Origin: Saposhnikovia divaricata
Taxonomy: Eukaryota > Streptophyta > Magnoliopsida > Apiales > Apiaceae
Assembly (NCBI GenBank): GCA_036435485.1
Contig: CM071595.1
Span: 105,454,580-105,518,579, forward strand
Reading direction: 5' to 3'
Length of the DNA: 64,000 bases
In this document: positions 10,480 to 21,252 of the stretch, one piece after another
Layout: the number at the start of each line of letters is the position of its first letter
Numbering within the stretch: the stretch's first letter is position 1
Made by a program: the position numbers and the translations under genes
Notes under the pieces: model-generated
Told to the model about the DNA's origin: nothing
The model's database searches: none
The model's input: only the letters and a program-made list of their open reading frames with translations

Positions 10480-10800
10480 ACCTCATCATCATTAAGTTGT
10501 GAAGCAGAAATTAAACTTCAAGTTAATTTGGGAACATAAAGAACACGTCTAGGACAAATTTTGTCCCAAAATTGCACTATTCCTTCTTTAGTTGCTACAA
10601 CTTTCTCACCGTTAGGCAAACCAACCGGAAAGTCAGTCACATCTTTAGGATTCTTCAAAAAAGGTAAATTACCCTTAACATGATTTGAAGCGTCAGTATC
10701 AATTATCCATCATTTATCATCGATTTTACTATATAAGTGATATGCTATATTTTTAGGATTACCAAAAGCTGTAATCATTGATTGTGATTGTTTTTTCGAA
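10480..10800 (-). pseudogene. Copia Gag-Pol fragment: protease region
   Basis: The minus strand reads WIIDTDASNHVKGN, then VGLPNGEKVVATKEGIV, then RRVLYVPKL and SLISASQLN. This is the copia aspartic protease region (consensus 'WIIDSGASNHMTG ... LPNG ... VLYVPxLxxNLISVSQL'). The catalytic D-[ST]-G-A motif is DTDAS here, so it is inactive. Stop codons interrupt it before WIIDT and after PKLT. Nothing of integrase or RT remains. Confidence 0.75.
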
Positions 10801-10951
10801 AATCAGGGCAGTACATATTATGTATATTGATTTATATTTGCGGAAGCAAGGGTTACACAACTTGGCTCTGATGCCATGAAAAAATGGATAAAAATACTTT
10901 CTGTTATTCAATCATTCAAATCTTTGTTAATAATCTAGGCTCTTGATACCA

Positions 10952-11129
10952 TGATAAAATATTCGCAAATACTCGTCTTATTAAATCGTGAAAGCATAAA
11001 CCTTAATTCGTTTACAATATAATGATCATTTATATAACCAATACATAATCTTAATAAAAAACTATCCCATTTTCCCAAATAATAATAATTACGATAACTT
11101 CCCTATTATATCATAATAATATGTTAACA
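10952..11129 (-). repeat. Minus-oriented 5' LTR of the copia remnant
   Basis: It is adjacent to the primer site TGGTATCAAGAGCC, a close variant of the initiator-Met site TGGTATCAGAGC used by plant copia elements. Its outer end is overlapped by the small TSD-flanked insertion at 11123-11162. Confidence 0.6.
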
Positions 11130-11162
11130 TAGTTTTTTTTTTGACAAGATGTAAACATAGTT
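11123..11162 (-). repeat. Tiny retroposed tail with target duplication
   Basis: The near-identical 12-mers GTTAACATAGTT and GTAAACATAGTT flank a ~16-bp insert ending TTTTTTTTGACAAGAT. On the minus strand the insert reads ATCTTGTC followed by poly(A). This is what a target-primed insertion truncated to its last few bases would leave. Confidence 0.5.
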
Positions 11163-11798
11163 AAAAATAACTAGTAAACTATAGATTTATCATAAAACAA
11201 CAAATACTGAAAACACAACTGTTATGCCATATTTTCGACATGGGTATATTTATTGGACCTTTATATTTTGGGTCAAGATATTAGGACGCGTCCTCTCTTT
11301 TTTACAGAAGAGGGCGCACCCTCTCTTTGTTTGAGGAAGGTAAGTCTGCTTTTTAGGGGAAAAAATAATAAAGGATCAAAATTTTATTTATTATTTACAG
11401 GTAGTCCTTTAAAGAGCATTTCTTAGGGTGCGCTCTAAGAGTAGGTAGACCTTCAAGAGTGTGCCTGGGTATGTTGAAGGCTTTCATTCTGTACTTTTAT
11501 GGGTTATCCTCATAAGGGAATGATAAGAGAACTTTAGTGTGTGCTTTAGGAGTCTTGTTCCTGTATTCAATGGGTTGTACTCATTGGGGAACTTTGGAGG
11601 TAATCTTGCACTTTGCACTTGTAATGTTTAGGATCACTTATCCTGTAGTCAGGTGGGTTGTCCTTATCTAGGGATAAGGATGCGCCCTAACATTTGGGAT
11701 AAGTCATGGCTATACTTACGCCTATAGTTTTTGGAGACAGTTGGTAACGGGAAATTCGTGAAGTCCCGAGATCATAGATGGGTCTTGGGCCTTTGAGA
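11163..11798 (+). other. LTR-like non-coding DNA, left of the solo LTR
   Basis: There is no coding frame. The text has low-copy internal echoes of the type seen in LTRs (GGATGCGCCC, GGGCGCACCC, GGGTGCGCTC) and continues after the solo LTR at 13913. The TATA-like CTCTATATAAAG at 14051-14062 is followed by a leader-like stretch to about 14180. I read 11163-11798 plus 13913-14200 as one older LTR, but I could not fix its ends. Confidence 0.3.
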
Positions 11799-11803
11799 CT
11801 AGG

Positions 11804-13907
<2,104 letters not shown>

Positions 13908-14287
13908 CTAGGCCTCATCGTTTGAGCATTCTTAAAGCGAGTTGGAATTTAATTCTGAAAGGCGGTTCAAGAATCTTCTATTGGGTCTCGGAATGAGATA
14001 TCTAGCCTATCTAGGTAACTTGTTCTCCAAAAATTACGTAGGGCTTGATCCTCTATATAAAGAAGTACGTAGGCATATTGTGGGGGGATGAATGCTTTTG
14101 AAAACTCTGAGATGGTAAGCTTAAATCCTAACAATCTCAGCATTATTCACAAAAACCACACTCCGACAATTTTTTCGACGAAGGACCACCGTTTTAGATC
14201 TTGATTCCGACTATAAACCTCGATTTTTGCTAATAAAAATTCATCCGTTAACTACAACCATCACTAAAAAGGCTAATTTGAAAACAC

Positions 14288-14330
14288 AAGATAATTCCTT
14301 TTTTTTTTGACAAGAAACAGAAGATAGTTC
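14288..14330 (-). repeat. Second tiny retroposed tail with target duplication
   Basis: AAGATAATTC (14288-14297) and AAGATAGTTC (14321-14330) flank TTTTTTTTTTGACAAGAAACAG. The T-run followed by GACAAG is the same as in the insert at 11123-11162. Confidence 0.5.
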
Positions 14331-15328
14331 TTAATCAATCCGAAACAAATTTTTGAGTATGTATTGTGTCATTTTTTGTATAATATGTTTTCTCATAAAG
14401 AGTTTACCTATAATATGATGTGAAGAAAAGTTACATTATAATAACTTTTTGAATATGTTGTGTCATTGTAAAATACACTATAATAAAATGGGTCATTCCT
14501 ACTGACTACATTTACTTGAATTTAATTTGGAAGTGACCAAATTTACCTTTAATTAATCTACAAATCATAATAAATAATAAATGAGTTGGAAATAAAAATT
14601 GAATTATGCTATAAGTAAAAAATTGGATAAAAAAAATAATTCTCAAATAATGTGATATATATGAGTCACGTGGTAATATAGTGTAAATGCAAAGAATCTA
14701 CTTCCACTTAAAATTGATGGATTTGACACGTACCATTTGTGGTATCCTTAACATTTTTCATAAAATTTAATTGAACTCACATCAGATTAAATCTAATATT
14801 CTTAAAGATTGTAATTTATCCAGCTAAATATGATTGTCGTCCAATTTTAATTGTGATTTAATTTCTTTTCTTTGGAAGATCCAACGACAAAAATGTCCTC
14901 ACAGCGGTTGACATCATCTAGACAGATGAGACGGAGTGCAAAAACTAAGAAAAATGTTTTTTCGATCATTTGAATTGTAATTTTTAAAAAATTGGCCAAT
15001 ATTCAAAATTAAAATAATACAAGTCATCTTCCTAAAATTTATTCTATTGACAAATCATACGTTTACGATCGAGTTGGATTTGGACATATAAGATTGCTAT
15101 ATTGTATGCATTCACCCAATGAATATAACACAAGAATAATTTTGCAGAAGACAAATGAATTAGAATAAACACAATAACATCTCATTTTAGGCCAATGCAT
15201 GCATAACATAAATAAATAATTAAACAAATAACATGAAACCAAAATTAAGGTTTATTCAAAATGATTTACGAAGACAGAAAAGAAGCAAAAAGCTCCTGAA
15301 TAATTATCAAGTAACAAAACATATGTAC
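14331..15328. other. Non-coding AT-rich spacer
   Basis: I see no gene, transposon end or strong repeat. It is the 3' flank of the small minus-strand gene at 15329-15484. Confidence 0.6.
15251..15256 (-). terminator. Poly(A) signal of the small gene
   Basis: The minus strand reads GAATAAACC about 75 bp after the stop codon, a canonical AATAAA in the usual position. Confidence 0.5.
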
Positions 15329-15484
15329 TTAATTTTGATCATTACCATCTTCATAATCCTCACTTCTCTCCTCTCTAATTGTTGCCAATTTAGGCATGCA
15401 TGATGGTTTTTCCGGTGAAATTATCCGCGATGGTGCTACCTCCATCCAAGGTTTAGCCTGCATGCCCTTCTTAACCACTGCCAT
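15329..15484 (-). CDS. Small intronless host gene, 51 aa, unknown function
   Basis: The ATG at 15484 opens a 51-residue frame starting MAVVKKGMQAKPWMEVAPSR and ending in an acidic tail (REERSEDYEDGNDQN). It has a basic N-terminus, a KPWMEVAP segment, a Pro/Ser-rich middle (IISPEKPSCMPKL) and an acidic C-terminus. There is no signal peptide or membrane segment. A TATA box at 15645-15656, a ~130-nt leader free of upstream ATGs and AATAAA after the stop give a complete short transcription unit. The KPW...AP...P.L.TI.EE pattern reminds me of short plant proteins of unknown function, but I cannot name a family. It is the only host gene here that looks intact. Confidence 0.6.
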   Translation of the reverse strand: MAVVKKGMQAKPWMEVAPSRIISPEKPSCMPKLATIREERSEDYEDGNDQN

Positions 15485-15644
15485 TATGAATGTATTAAGA
15501 GATTAATTTGAAATTGATTCAAAGTTTTAATCTCTCTCTTTTCTATCTTTGGCACATCAATGAGAAAGTGAGGTTGTGTATTGGAAACCAGTTTGTAGAA
15601 ATTACGTAGGAGAAGAGAGGTGAATGAAATTGAGAATTATGTTT

Positions 15645-15656
15645 GGTATTTATATG
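15645..15656 (-). promoter_or_regulatory. TATA box of the small gene
   Basis: The minus strand reads CATATAAATACC, about 160 bp before the ATG. Transcription would start near 15615. The leader is C/T-rich (CACCTCTCTTCTCC), as is common in plant 5' leaders. Confidence 0.55.
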
Positions 15657-15829
15657 TTTTTTGTTGGTGGTTTTAAGGAAAGAACTTACTGACCATGGAA
15701 ATTAGTCAAAATTAGGAGGAAATTTAGGAGTTGTAACAGGGGATCCAAATATGTGTTTATTCTTAGGTGGGAAAATGCCAGAGAATCTAAAAAAAAAAAA
15801 AAAAAATTACAGCAAAAAAAACTCTTTTT

Positions 15830-15973
15830 AAGGGTTACAGGTGGGTGATAGGAAATGGGGAGGATATGTCTGCATCAAAAGACTCGTGGCTGTGAAGAAG
15901 GATTTTACGGTGGAGCAAAATCATACATACGCAGGTCGAAATGAGCTTGTCTCCAGTTTGTCCTTCCCATGTA
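15830..15973 (+). pseudogene. LINE ORF2 fragment, part left of the copia insertion
   Basis: The plus strand reads a GNGEDMSASKDSWL-like segment, matching the region of plant L1-type ORF2 after the RT domain ('WRIGNGxxIxxxxDxWL'). It joins to 18085 across the copia element. The upstream A-run near 15790 and the lack of RT domain indicate 5' truncation. Confidence 0.55.
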
Positions 15974-15978
15974 CTAAG

Positions 15979-16129
15979 TATTAGAGTATACCTATTCTTC
16001 TGTAAATAGTTAGATAACGTGGGTAGTAGTTTTAGTTACTGGCCTCAGTCAGTTACAGGCCTTCTACATCATGTATATATAAATGAGTTTATTATGTCAA
16101 TACAATACAAGAATTCATAGCAACTTTCA
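15979..16129 (+). repeat. 5' LTR of the copia element
   Basis: It begins TATTAGAGTATACC and ends CAACTTTCA. The first dinucleotide is TA, not TG, in both LTRs. The primer-binding site follows at 16130-16141. Confidence 0.92.
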
Positions 16130-16141
16130 TGGTATCAGAGC
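16130..16141 (+). other. Primer-binding site of the copia element
   Basis: TGGTATCAGAGC immediately follows the 5' LTR. It is the standard initiator-Met tRNA site of plant copia elements. Confidence 0.9.
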
Positions 16142-16233
16142 CTTTACATTAAATTTCTGTCCTCTTTCAGCATACTGCAATTTTCTTTCTTTTTATTTTC
16201 TTCTTTTATCTCTTCCTTCCTTATCCCTCTATT

Positions 16234-16890
16234 ATGGCAACTGACAGGACTTCATCTTATTCCCAACCAAACTCTTCTCCGAAACTTCCAACCTCCTTTT
16301 TGGTCGTAGAAAACACTTCTTCTCTCCCTGACACAAATTCTCCTCGAAACCCATTTCATCTGGCTCATGCCATTACCAACATTAAAACTCTAATTCCAGT
16401 TACTCTTGACATAAAAAATCCTAACTGTCGCAAATGGAGCCATTTCTTTCTTATCACTGCTGGTCGCTTCCTCTTAGCTGACCTCCTCCTTGGAAAGTCC
16501 AAACCTGATATCATATCAGCAGAAGAATGGCAATGTGCAGATTTCCTTCTTCAATCCTGGATATACAGCACTATCTCAAATGATCTTTTCACCATGATCA
16601 TCTCTCCAACTGCTACTGCTTCAGAATTGTGGACGGCGCTTGCCTCTTTGTTTACAGACAATAAAGACTACCGCGCTAATGTTCTTAAAGAACAATATAA
16701 ATCTCTTAAGAAAGGCTCTCTTTCCATTCATGATTACTGCCAACTTCTGAAGACCACGGCTGATAATCTCGCTGATGTTGGCCATTCTGTCACTGACCGC
16801 CAACTTGTGCTCCAAACTCTCCACGGTCTCCCCAAATCTTACGGTACCGTATCCAATCTTATATCCTTTCAAAACTACTACCCATGTTAT
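16234..16890 (+). pseudogene. Copia gag, truncated at its C-terminus
   Basis: The frame opens at ATG 16234 and encodes the UBN2/Retrotran_gag domain: NIKTLIPVTLDIKNPNCRKW (normally 'SFIPIKLDxxNPNYxxW'), then TASELWTALASLFTDN, then DNLADVGHSVTDRQLVLQTL and LHGLPKSYGTVSNLI. At about 16885 the gag match stops and the sequence jumps directly to RT. The zinc knuckle, protease and integrase are therefore missing. The frame runs on to 16995 without meaning. Confidence 0.85.
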
Positions 16891-16894
16891 CTAA

Positions 16895-17925
16895 CTATTT
16901 ACAGAAGAATATGGCATAAAACAGGCTCCACGTGCTTGGTATCGACGGTTTGCCACTCACCTTACTACCATGGGATTTACGAGCAGTCGTTCTGACACCT
17001 CTCTATTTGTGTACCGTCAAGGTTCTTCCCTTGCATATCTCCTCTTGTATGTTGATGATATTGTTCTCATTGCTTCTTCTTCAGACCTTCTGCAGCAGAT
17101 TATTACACGTCTAAGTCAGGAATTTGCTATGAAAGATCTTGGTGATCTGCACTATTTTCTTGGGGTTTCAGTTTCTCGCTTTCCTGGAGGTCTGTTCTTA
17201 CACCAACGAAAATTCGCCACTGAAACCTTGCACTACTCCTGCTGATACTCAGTGTAAACTCTCTATCGCCTCTGGTCCCCAAATTCCTGATCCTACACTT
17301 TATCGCAGCCTTGTCGGGGCCTTGCAATATCTCACTTTTACTCGTCCTGACATCTTATATGCGGTTCAACAAATCTGTTTGTTCATGCATGACCCAATAG
17401 AGTGCCACATGGCCTCCCTCAAACGCATTTTACGCTACCTCCAAGGCACCCTTGATAATGGCATTTTTATTGGGGAGGCTGCCCAGACACACGCCGGTCA
17501 ACTTCTGGTTATTGTGTCTTTATCCCAACCTTCTTTCATGGTCCTCAAAACGTCAAGCTACTGTGTCTCGTTCTAGTGCTGGGGCGGAATACCGTGCTAT
17601 TGCCAATGCAGTCGCTAAAACAATATGGCTTCGCTCCTTATTATCTGAACTACATTGTTCCCCCCTTTAGCCTACTCTCGTTTATTGTGACAATGCAAAC
17701 GCAGTGTATCTTACTAGTAATTCCGTTCAACATCAGCGAACAAAACATGTTGAGATTGATATTCACTTTGTCCACGACAAGGTCCAACTTGGTCATGTTC
17801 GTGTCCTCCACGTCCCCTCCTCACAGCAATTTGCTAATATCTTTACTAAAGGTCTTCCAGCACCCCTTTTTAAAGAATTTGTCTCCAGTCTCAACGTTCG
17901 CTCATCTCCCGTAGCGACTGAGGGG
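16895..17925 (+). pseudogene. Copia RT C-terminal piece and RNase H, frameshifted
   Basis: The match begins at KQAPRAWY, late in RT, and includes the catalytic YVDDIVLIASS and DLGDLHYFLGVSV. After HQRKFATE a deletion and frame change lead to KPCTTPADTQCKLS, then SLVGALQYLTFTRPDILYAV. Another frame change precedes RNase H (RRSTSGYC, SRSSAGAEYRAIA, KHVEIDIHFVHDKV). The tail ends at 17934 just inside the 3' LTR. All pieces are in the expected order. Confidence 0.88.
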
Positions 17926-17928
17926 CCG

Positions 17929-18079
17929 TATTAGAGTATACCTATTCTTTAGTAAATAGTTAGATAACGTGGGTAGTAGTTTTAGTTACTGGCCTCAGTC
18001 AGTTACAGGACTTCTACATCATGTATATATAAATGAGTTTATTATGTGAATACAATACAAGAATTCACAGCAACTTTCA
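17929..18079 (+). repeat. 3' LTR of the copia element
   Basis: This is the partner of 15979-16129, with about 5 differences by eye. It begins TATTAGAG and ends in TTTCA, followed by the CTAAG duplication. Confidence 0.92.
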
Positions 18080-18084
18080 CTAAG

Positions 18085-19575
18085 CAATGGGATGTTAGTC
18101 GAATTACCGATCAGTTTCAGGTCGAAGATGATAAAGATATTTTAGCAACGTATGTCCCTCAGCTCAACATGATGTATAAGATAGAATTGCATGGGTTCGG
18201 ACTATAGATGGTCAATTTAGTGTCAAGACGGGGTGTCAGCATTGGCATGATCAAAATGTAGGAGCAGAGGGTGTAGTTCAAAATGGAGGATGGAGAAAAA
18301 TCTAGAGGCACTTAGTTCCTCATAAATTGAAATTTTTCCTATGGAGGTTCTGTCATAATAACATTCCTGTTAGGAATCAGTTAAGATCTAAGGTTGTGTT
18401 TGGTTGGGGAGAATGGAATGGAATGAATAGAAATTAAAGGAATACAATGAACATGAGAGGTAAGATTAAAAAAAATGAGTGAGTGCAAATTTTGTATGAT
18501 AGGATTTGGGAAGAAAATAGGTTGGAGGGAGAATGGATCATTCCTTTTCAAATTGGTGTGTTTAAACTTTAGCTTAGGTGGTTTGGAATGGAATGATGTA
18601 AGGAATGAAATTTTTAAACATTTAATTATATTCTTATTCAAATTCCATTCCATTCCCTCCAATTTGATTCACCCCAACCAAACACAACGTGTAGCTCTTC
18701 GGATTACATGTCCCATGTGTCACATGGATGTCGAGCATTTATTGCACGTTTTCTTCGACTGCCAGTTTGCCTCTCAATGTTGGCAGTATGCAGGGTTAAA
18801 ATATGACATGCAAGATTTTTTATGTGCTCCAAATTGGCTTCTATGCTAGCTTACCAACTCTTCGAATGAGGAAATGAAAAAAATAGATGCAGTTTTATGG
18901 GGTGTCTGGTGTTGGCGCAATAAGAGGGTTTGGGAGGGGAAACTTGTGTCACCATTTCTGGCAGTAGACTGGAGCTTAAAGATGATTGCAGATTGGAGAG
19001 CAGTAAGAGCCACTAAGGTGGAACATGTTGGGGGTGAAAATGACAAAGTAAAAGGGATTCAAAAATGGAAAACACCAGAGGAAGGTTGGTTAAAACTTAA
19101 TGTAGATGCTTCACTGTTTGAAGGGGCTGAGTCATTTTCTATTAGCATGGTTCTTCGAGATCATACACGAACTTTTGTTGGTGGGAAGATTTTATGCTTT
19201 CCAAACCCAGACTCAGTGTTCGAGGCAGAAGCATTAAGCGTGAGAGTGTCTCCCTCCTGGATTAATACAAGATCGCTTCAAGAGTCATTATCGAATCTGA
19301 TTCGATGCTCACAGTTTGGGCAGTACTGTAAAAAGAGGTAACTAATCACCTGGAGGTTGGTCATGTACTGGAGAGTTGTCGATTATGCCTTCAAGAGCAC
19401 CACGAAGTCTCTATTTTTACGTTCGAAAGCAAGTACACAGGGTGACTCATGATTTAGCTAGATTCCCTCGTTTAATGAATTACTACAATGAGTTTAGGTC
19501 TCCTCCTAATCTATTGTTGTAGACTCTTTTGTATGACGTTTTAATTAATGAAATTTGATTTTCTTTCAAAAAAAA
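18085..19575 (+). pseudogene. LINE ORF2 C-terminal region and 3' end
   Basis: After the copia insertion the LINE resumes. A DGQFSVKTG-like segment is followed by LKFFLWRFCHNNIPVRNQL, then, after the MITE, by the zf-RVT zinc-binding motif ITCPMCHMDVEHLLHVFFDC. An RNase H-like domain follows (WLKLNVDASLFEGAESFSIS, then MVLRDHTRTFVGG). The 3' end has a short A-run at 19567-19576. Several stops and frame changes are present. Confidence 0.75.
18393..18688. mobile_element. MITE inside the LINE, 296 bp
   Basis: A perfect 17-bp terminal inverted repeat, GTTGTGTTTGGTTGGGG, bounds it, with a second inverted stretch GAATGGAATGGAAT just inside. It splits the LINE frame between NQLRSK and VALRITC. No clear target duplication is visible, so I leave the superfamily open. 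Confidence 0.8.
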
Positions 19576-19892
19576 ATTAAAATGTTAATACACTATAAAT
19601 TTTTTTAATTATTAATACACTATGTCGTATATGTAATTGTTAACTTTTCTTATAAAATGAGAGATTTTGAATGTATATATGTGTTTACGAACTAAAATAA
19701 ATCATGTGTCGGTATGATTTTTAGAAAATATTTTGAATTATATGGTATCACACTTTTAGGAGTAGCCAAAATATATCTTTTAATAAATATTAATCTCGAC
19801 CAATGTATGTACATATATAGTTAAATATTGACCTGGCAAAATGGGTCGAATAATCGAACCGAAATTCGTGGAATTGAATCCAATTTTGCATT
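19576..19892. other. Non-coding AT-rich DNA, left flank of the CACTA element
   Basis: I see no gene. It includes ATCGAACCGAAATTCG-type sequence that continues on the far side of the CACTA element at 27836. Confidence 0.5.
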
Positions 19893-20045
19893 CACTACTA
19901 GAAAAACTGGAATAGACATCATGCCTTTAACATCGCTCAGAATTGCCACTGATGTTAAAGGTCCTTTTTAACATCAGTTTCGTAATAACCGATGTCTTTT
20001 AGTATTTTAGACATCGGTTGCCTGTACAACTGATGTTAAAGGTAC
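19893..20045. repeat. Left terminal inverted repeat and subterminal repeats
   Basis: It contains about six copies of ACATCNNTT and its complement, in both orientations (for example ACATCAGTT, ACCGATGTC, ACATCGGTT). In CACTA elements such subterminal repeats are the binding sites for the element's own DNA-binding protein; that role is inferred here. Confidence 0.85.
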
Positions 20046-20104
20046 CCCTAAAAAATTTTTGCCCCAGTTTTCCCCCCTTAGAAATTTTATCTCAAAACAT
20101 CAAA

Positions 20105-20270
20105 ACCAAAATTTCCCCCCACTAACCAAATAAAATTTCCCACCAATCCCAAAACTAAAACTTCCCCCCACTTAACCAAATAAAATTTCCCACCAATCCC
20201 AAAACTAAAATCCCCCCCACTTAACCAAATAAAATTTCCCACCAATCTCAAAACTAAAAAAATTAAATCA
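20105..20270. repeat. Tandem repeat, ~57-bp unit, 3 copies
   Basis: The unit AACCAAATAAAATTTCCCAC plus CAATCCCAAAACTAAAA and a C-run recurs three times. It lies in the non-coding left arm of the CACTA element. The next 300 bp are C/T-rich and hold short repeats of AAAGCTCGAAGC; I see no gene before 21253. Confidence 0.85.
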
Positions 20271-21252
20271 TTAAAACATTAAAACATTAAAATTAAACTA
20301 AAAAACATAAATAAAAAACATAAACTAATTAATAAAACTAACATAAACATAGACAGTAACAATTATCTATCCTAGCTACCCTCGTCTATTCCACAGTACT
20401 CGACACCCCCCCTTTCTCTCTAAACCTTCGAATTAGCCCCCTTCTCTGCCGGCCGACGTCCTCCCCCTTTCTCTACCCCTCCGACACAGCCCCCCTTCTA
20501 TCTACACAACTCCTCCCTTTTCTTTACCTAATCTCTACAAATCTCGACCTCAACTTCTTCGACACATGCAATCTCGACCTCAACTGGAAAGCTCGAAGCT
20601 CAATTGGAAAGCTCGAAGCCATCAACTGGAAAGCTCGAATCTCAATCTCGTTTGATTTCAAAGAAAGCTCGAAGCCATCAACTGGAATATTCAATCTAAA
20701 TCGAACCCTAATTTTGGTAAATATTTATAGAACCCTAATTTTTTTATATCAACTGTGTTTTTTTTAGATTAGTAAGTAGCCCTACTTATTTTGATGGTTC
20801 TATCAACTGGATACCCTAATTTTGGGTAAACAAGTTTGGGTAATTTTGTGTTATTTATACCTAATTTCGATTTGGGTAAATATTTAATAAGTGCTTTATA
20901 CTAGCTACGGGATTAACTTTTGGCATGTATATCTCTATTTATCTTTTTGCATGTATATCTCTGTTTTTTTTATATCTATGTTTTTTCTCTGTTTATGTAA
21001 ATGTATTTATGTTTATGTATAATGTTGGCAAATATTTTGATAGAATGCACTTTTGAAATATGTGTTAGATTGTCTGCTGTGTTACTGTATGTGTGTATAA
21101 TGTCGAGTATCATGTCCTTATTCATGTATGTAACTTAATAACTATTATCACACAGTAATACTAGAGATGTCTTTTAAAATTGTTTGTTACTTAGTAATTT
21201 TTATTTTTTAAATGTCAATTGGGTAGGTGGTACCTGTTTTGTTTTCGAATAT

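Larger units (their letters stand above)
10156..11129 (-). mobile_element. Copia-type remnant bounded by inverted LTR copies
   Basis: The right arm (11129 down to 10952) reads on the minus strand as an LTR from TGTTAACATATTATTATGAT to ATCA. It is followed by a primer site TGGTATCAAGAGCC (10951-10938). The left arm (10156-10330) is the same sequence on the plus strand, and a third partial minus copy lies at 10310-10405. Between them sits a copia protease fragment on the minus strand. An intact element has direct LTRs, so this locus has been rearranged. Confidence 0.6.
15979..18079 (+). mobile_element. Copia retrotransposon, 2.1-kb internal deletion derivative
   Basis: Two 151-bp LTRs (15979-16129 and 17929-18079, about 5 differences) bound it, with perfect duplications CTAAG (15974-15978 and 18080-18084). 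The primer site TGGTATCAGAGC and the purine tract GACTGAGGGGCCG abut the LTRs. Inside are gag, a short piece of RT, and RNase H; protease, integrase and most of RT are absent. Such a copy could move only with proteins from elsewhere. Short LTRs and the UBN2-type gag suggest the Ale/Retrofit group, not proven. Confidence 0.92.

Noticed and set aside
20550..20700. Repeated AAAGCTCGAAGC motifs considered as a short array of regulatory sites
   Set aside because: Only a few irregular copies in a C/T-rich leader-like region; no spacing or palindrome that supports a site.
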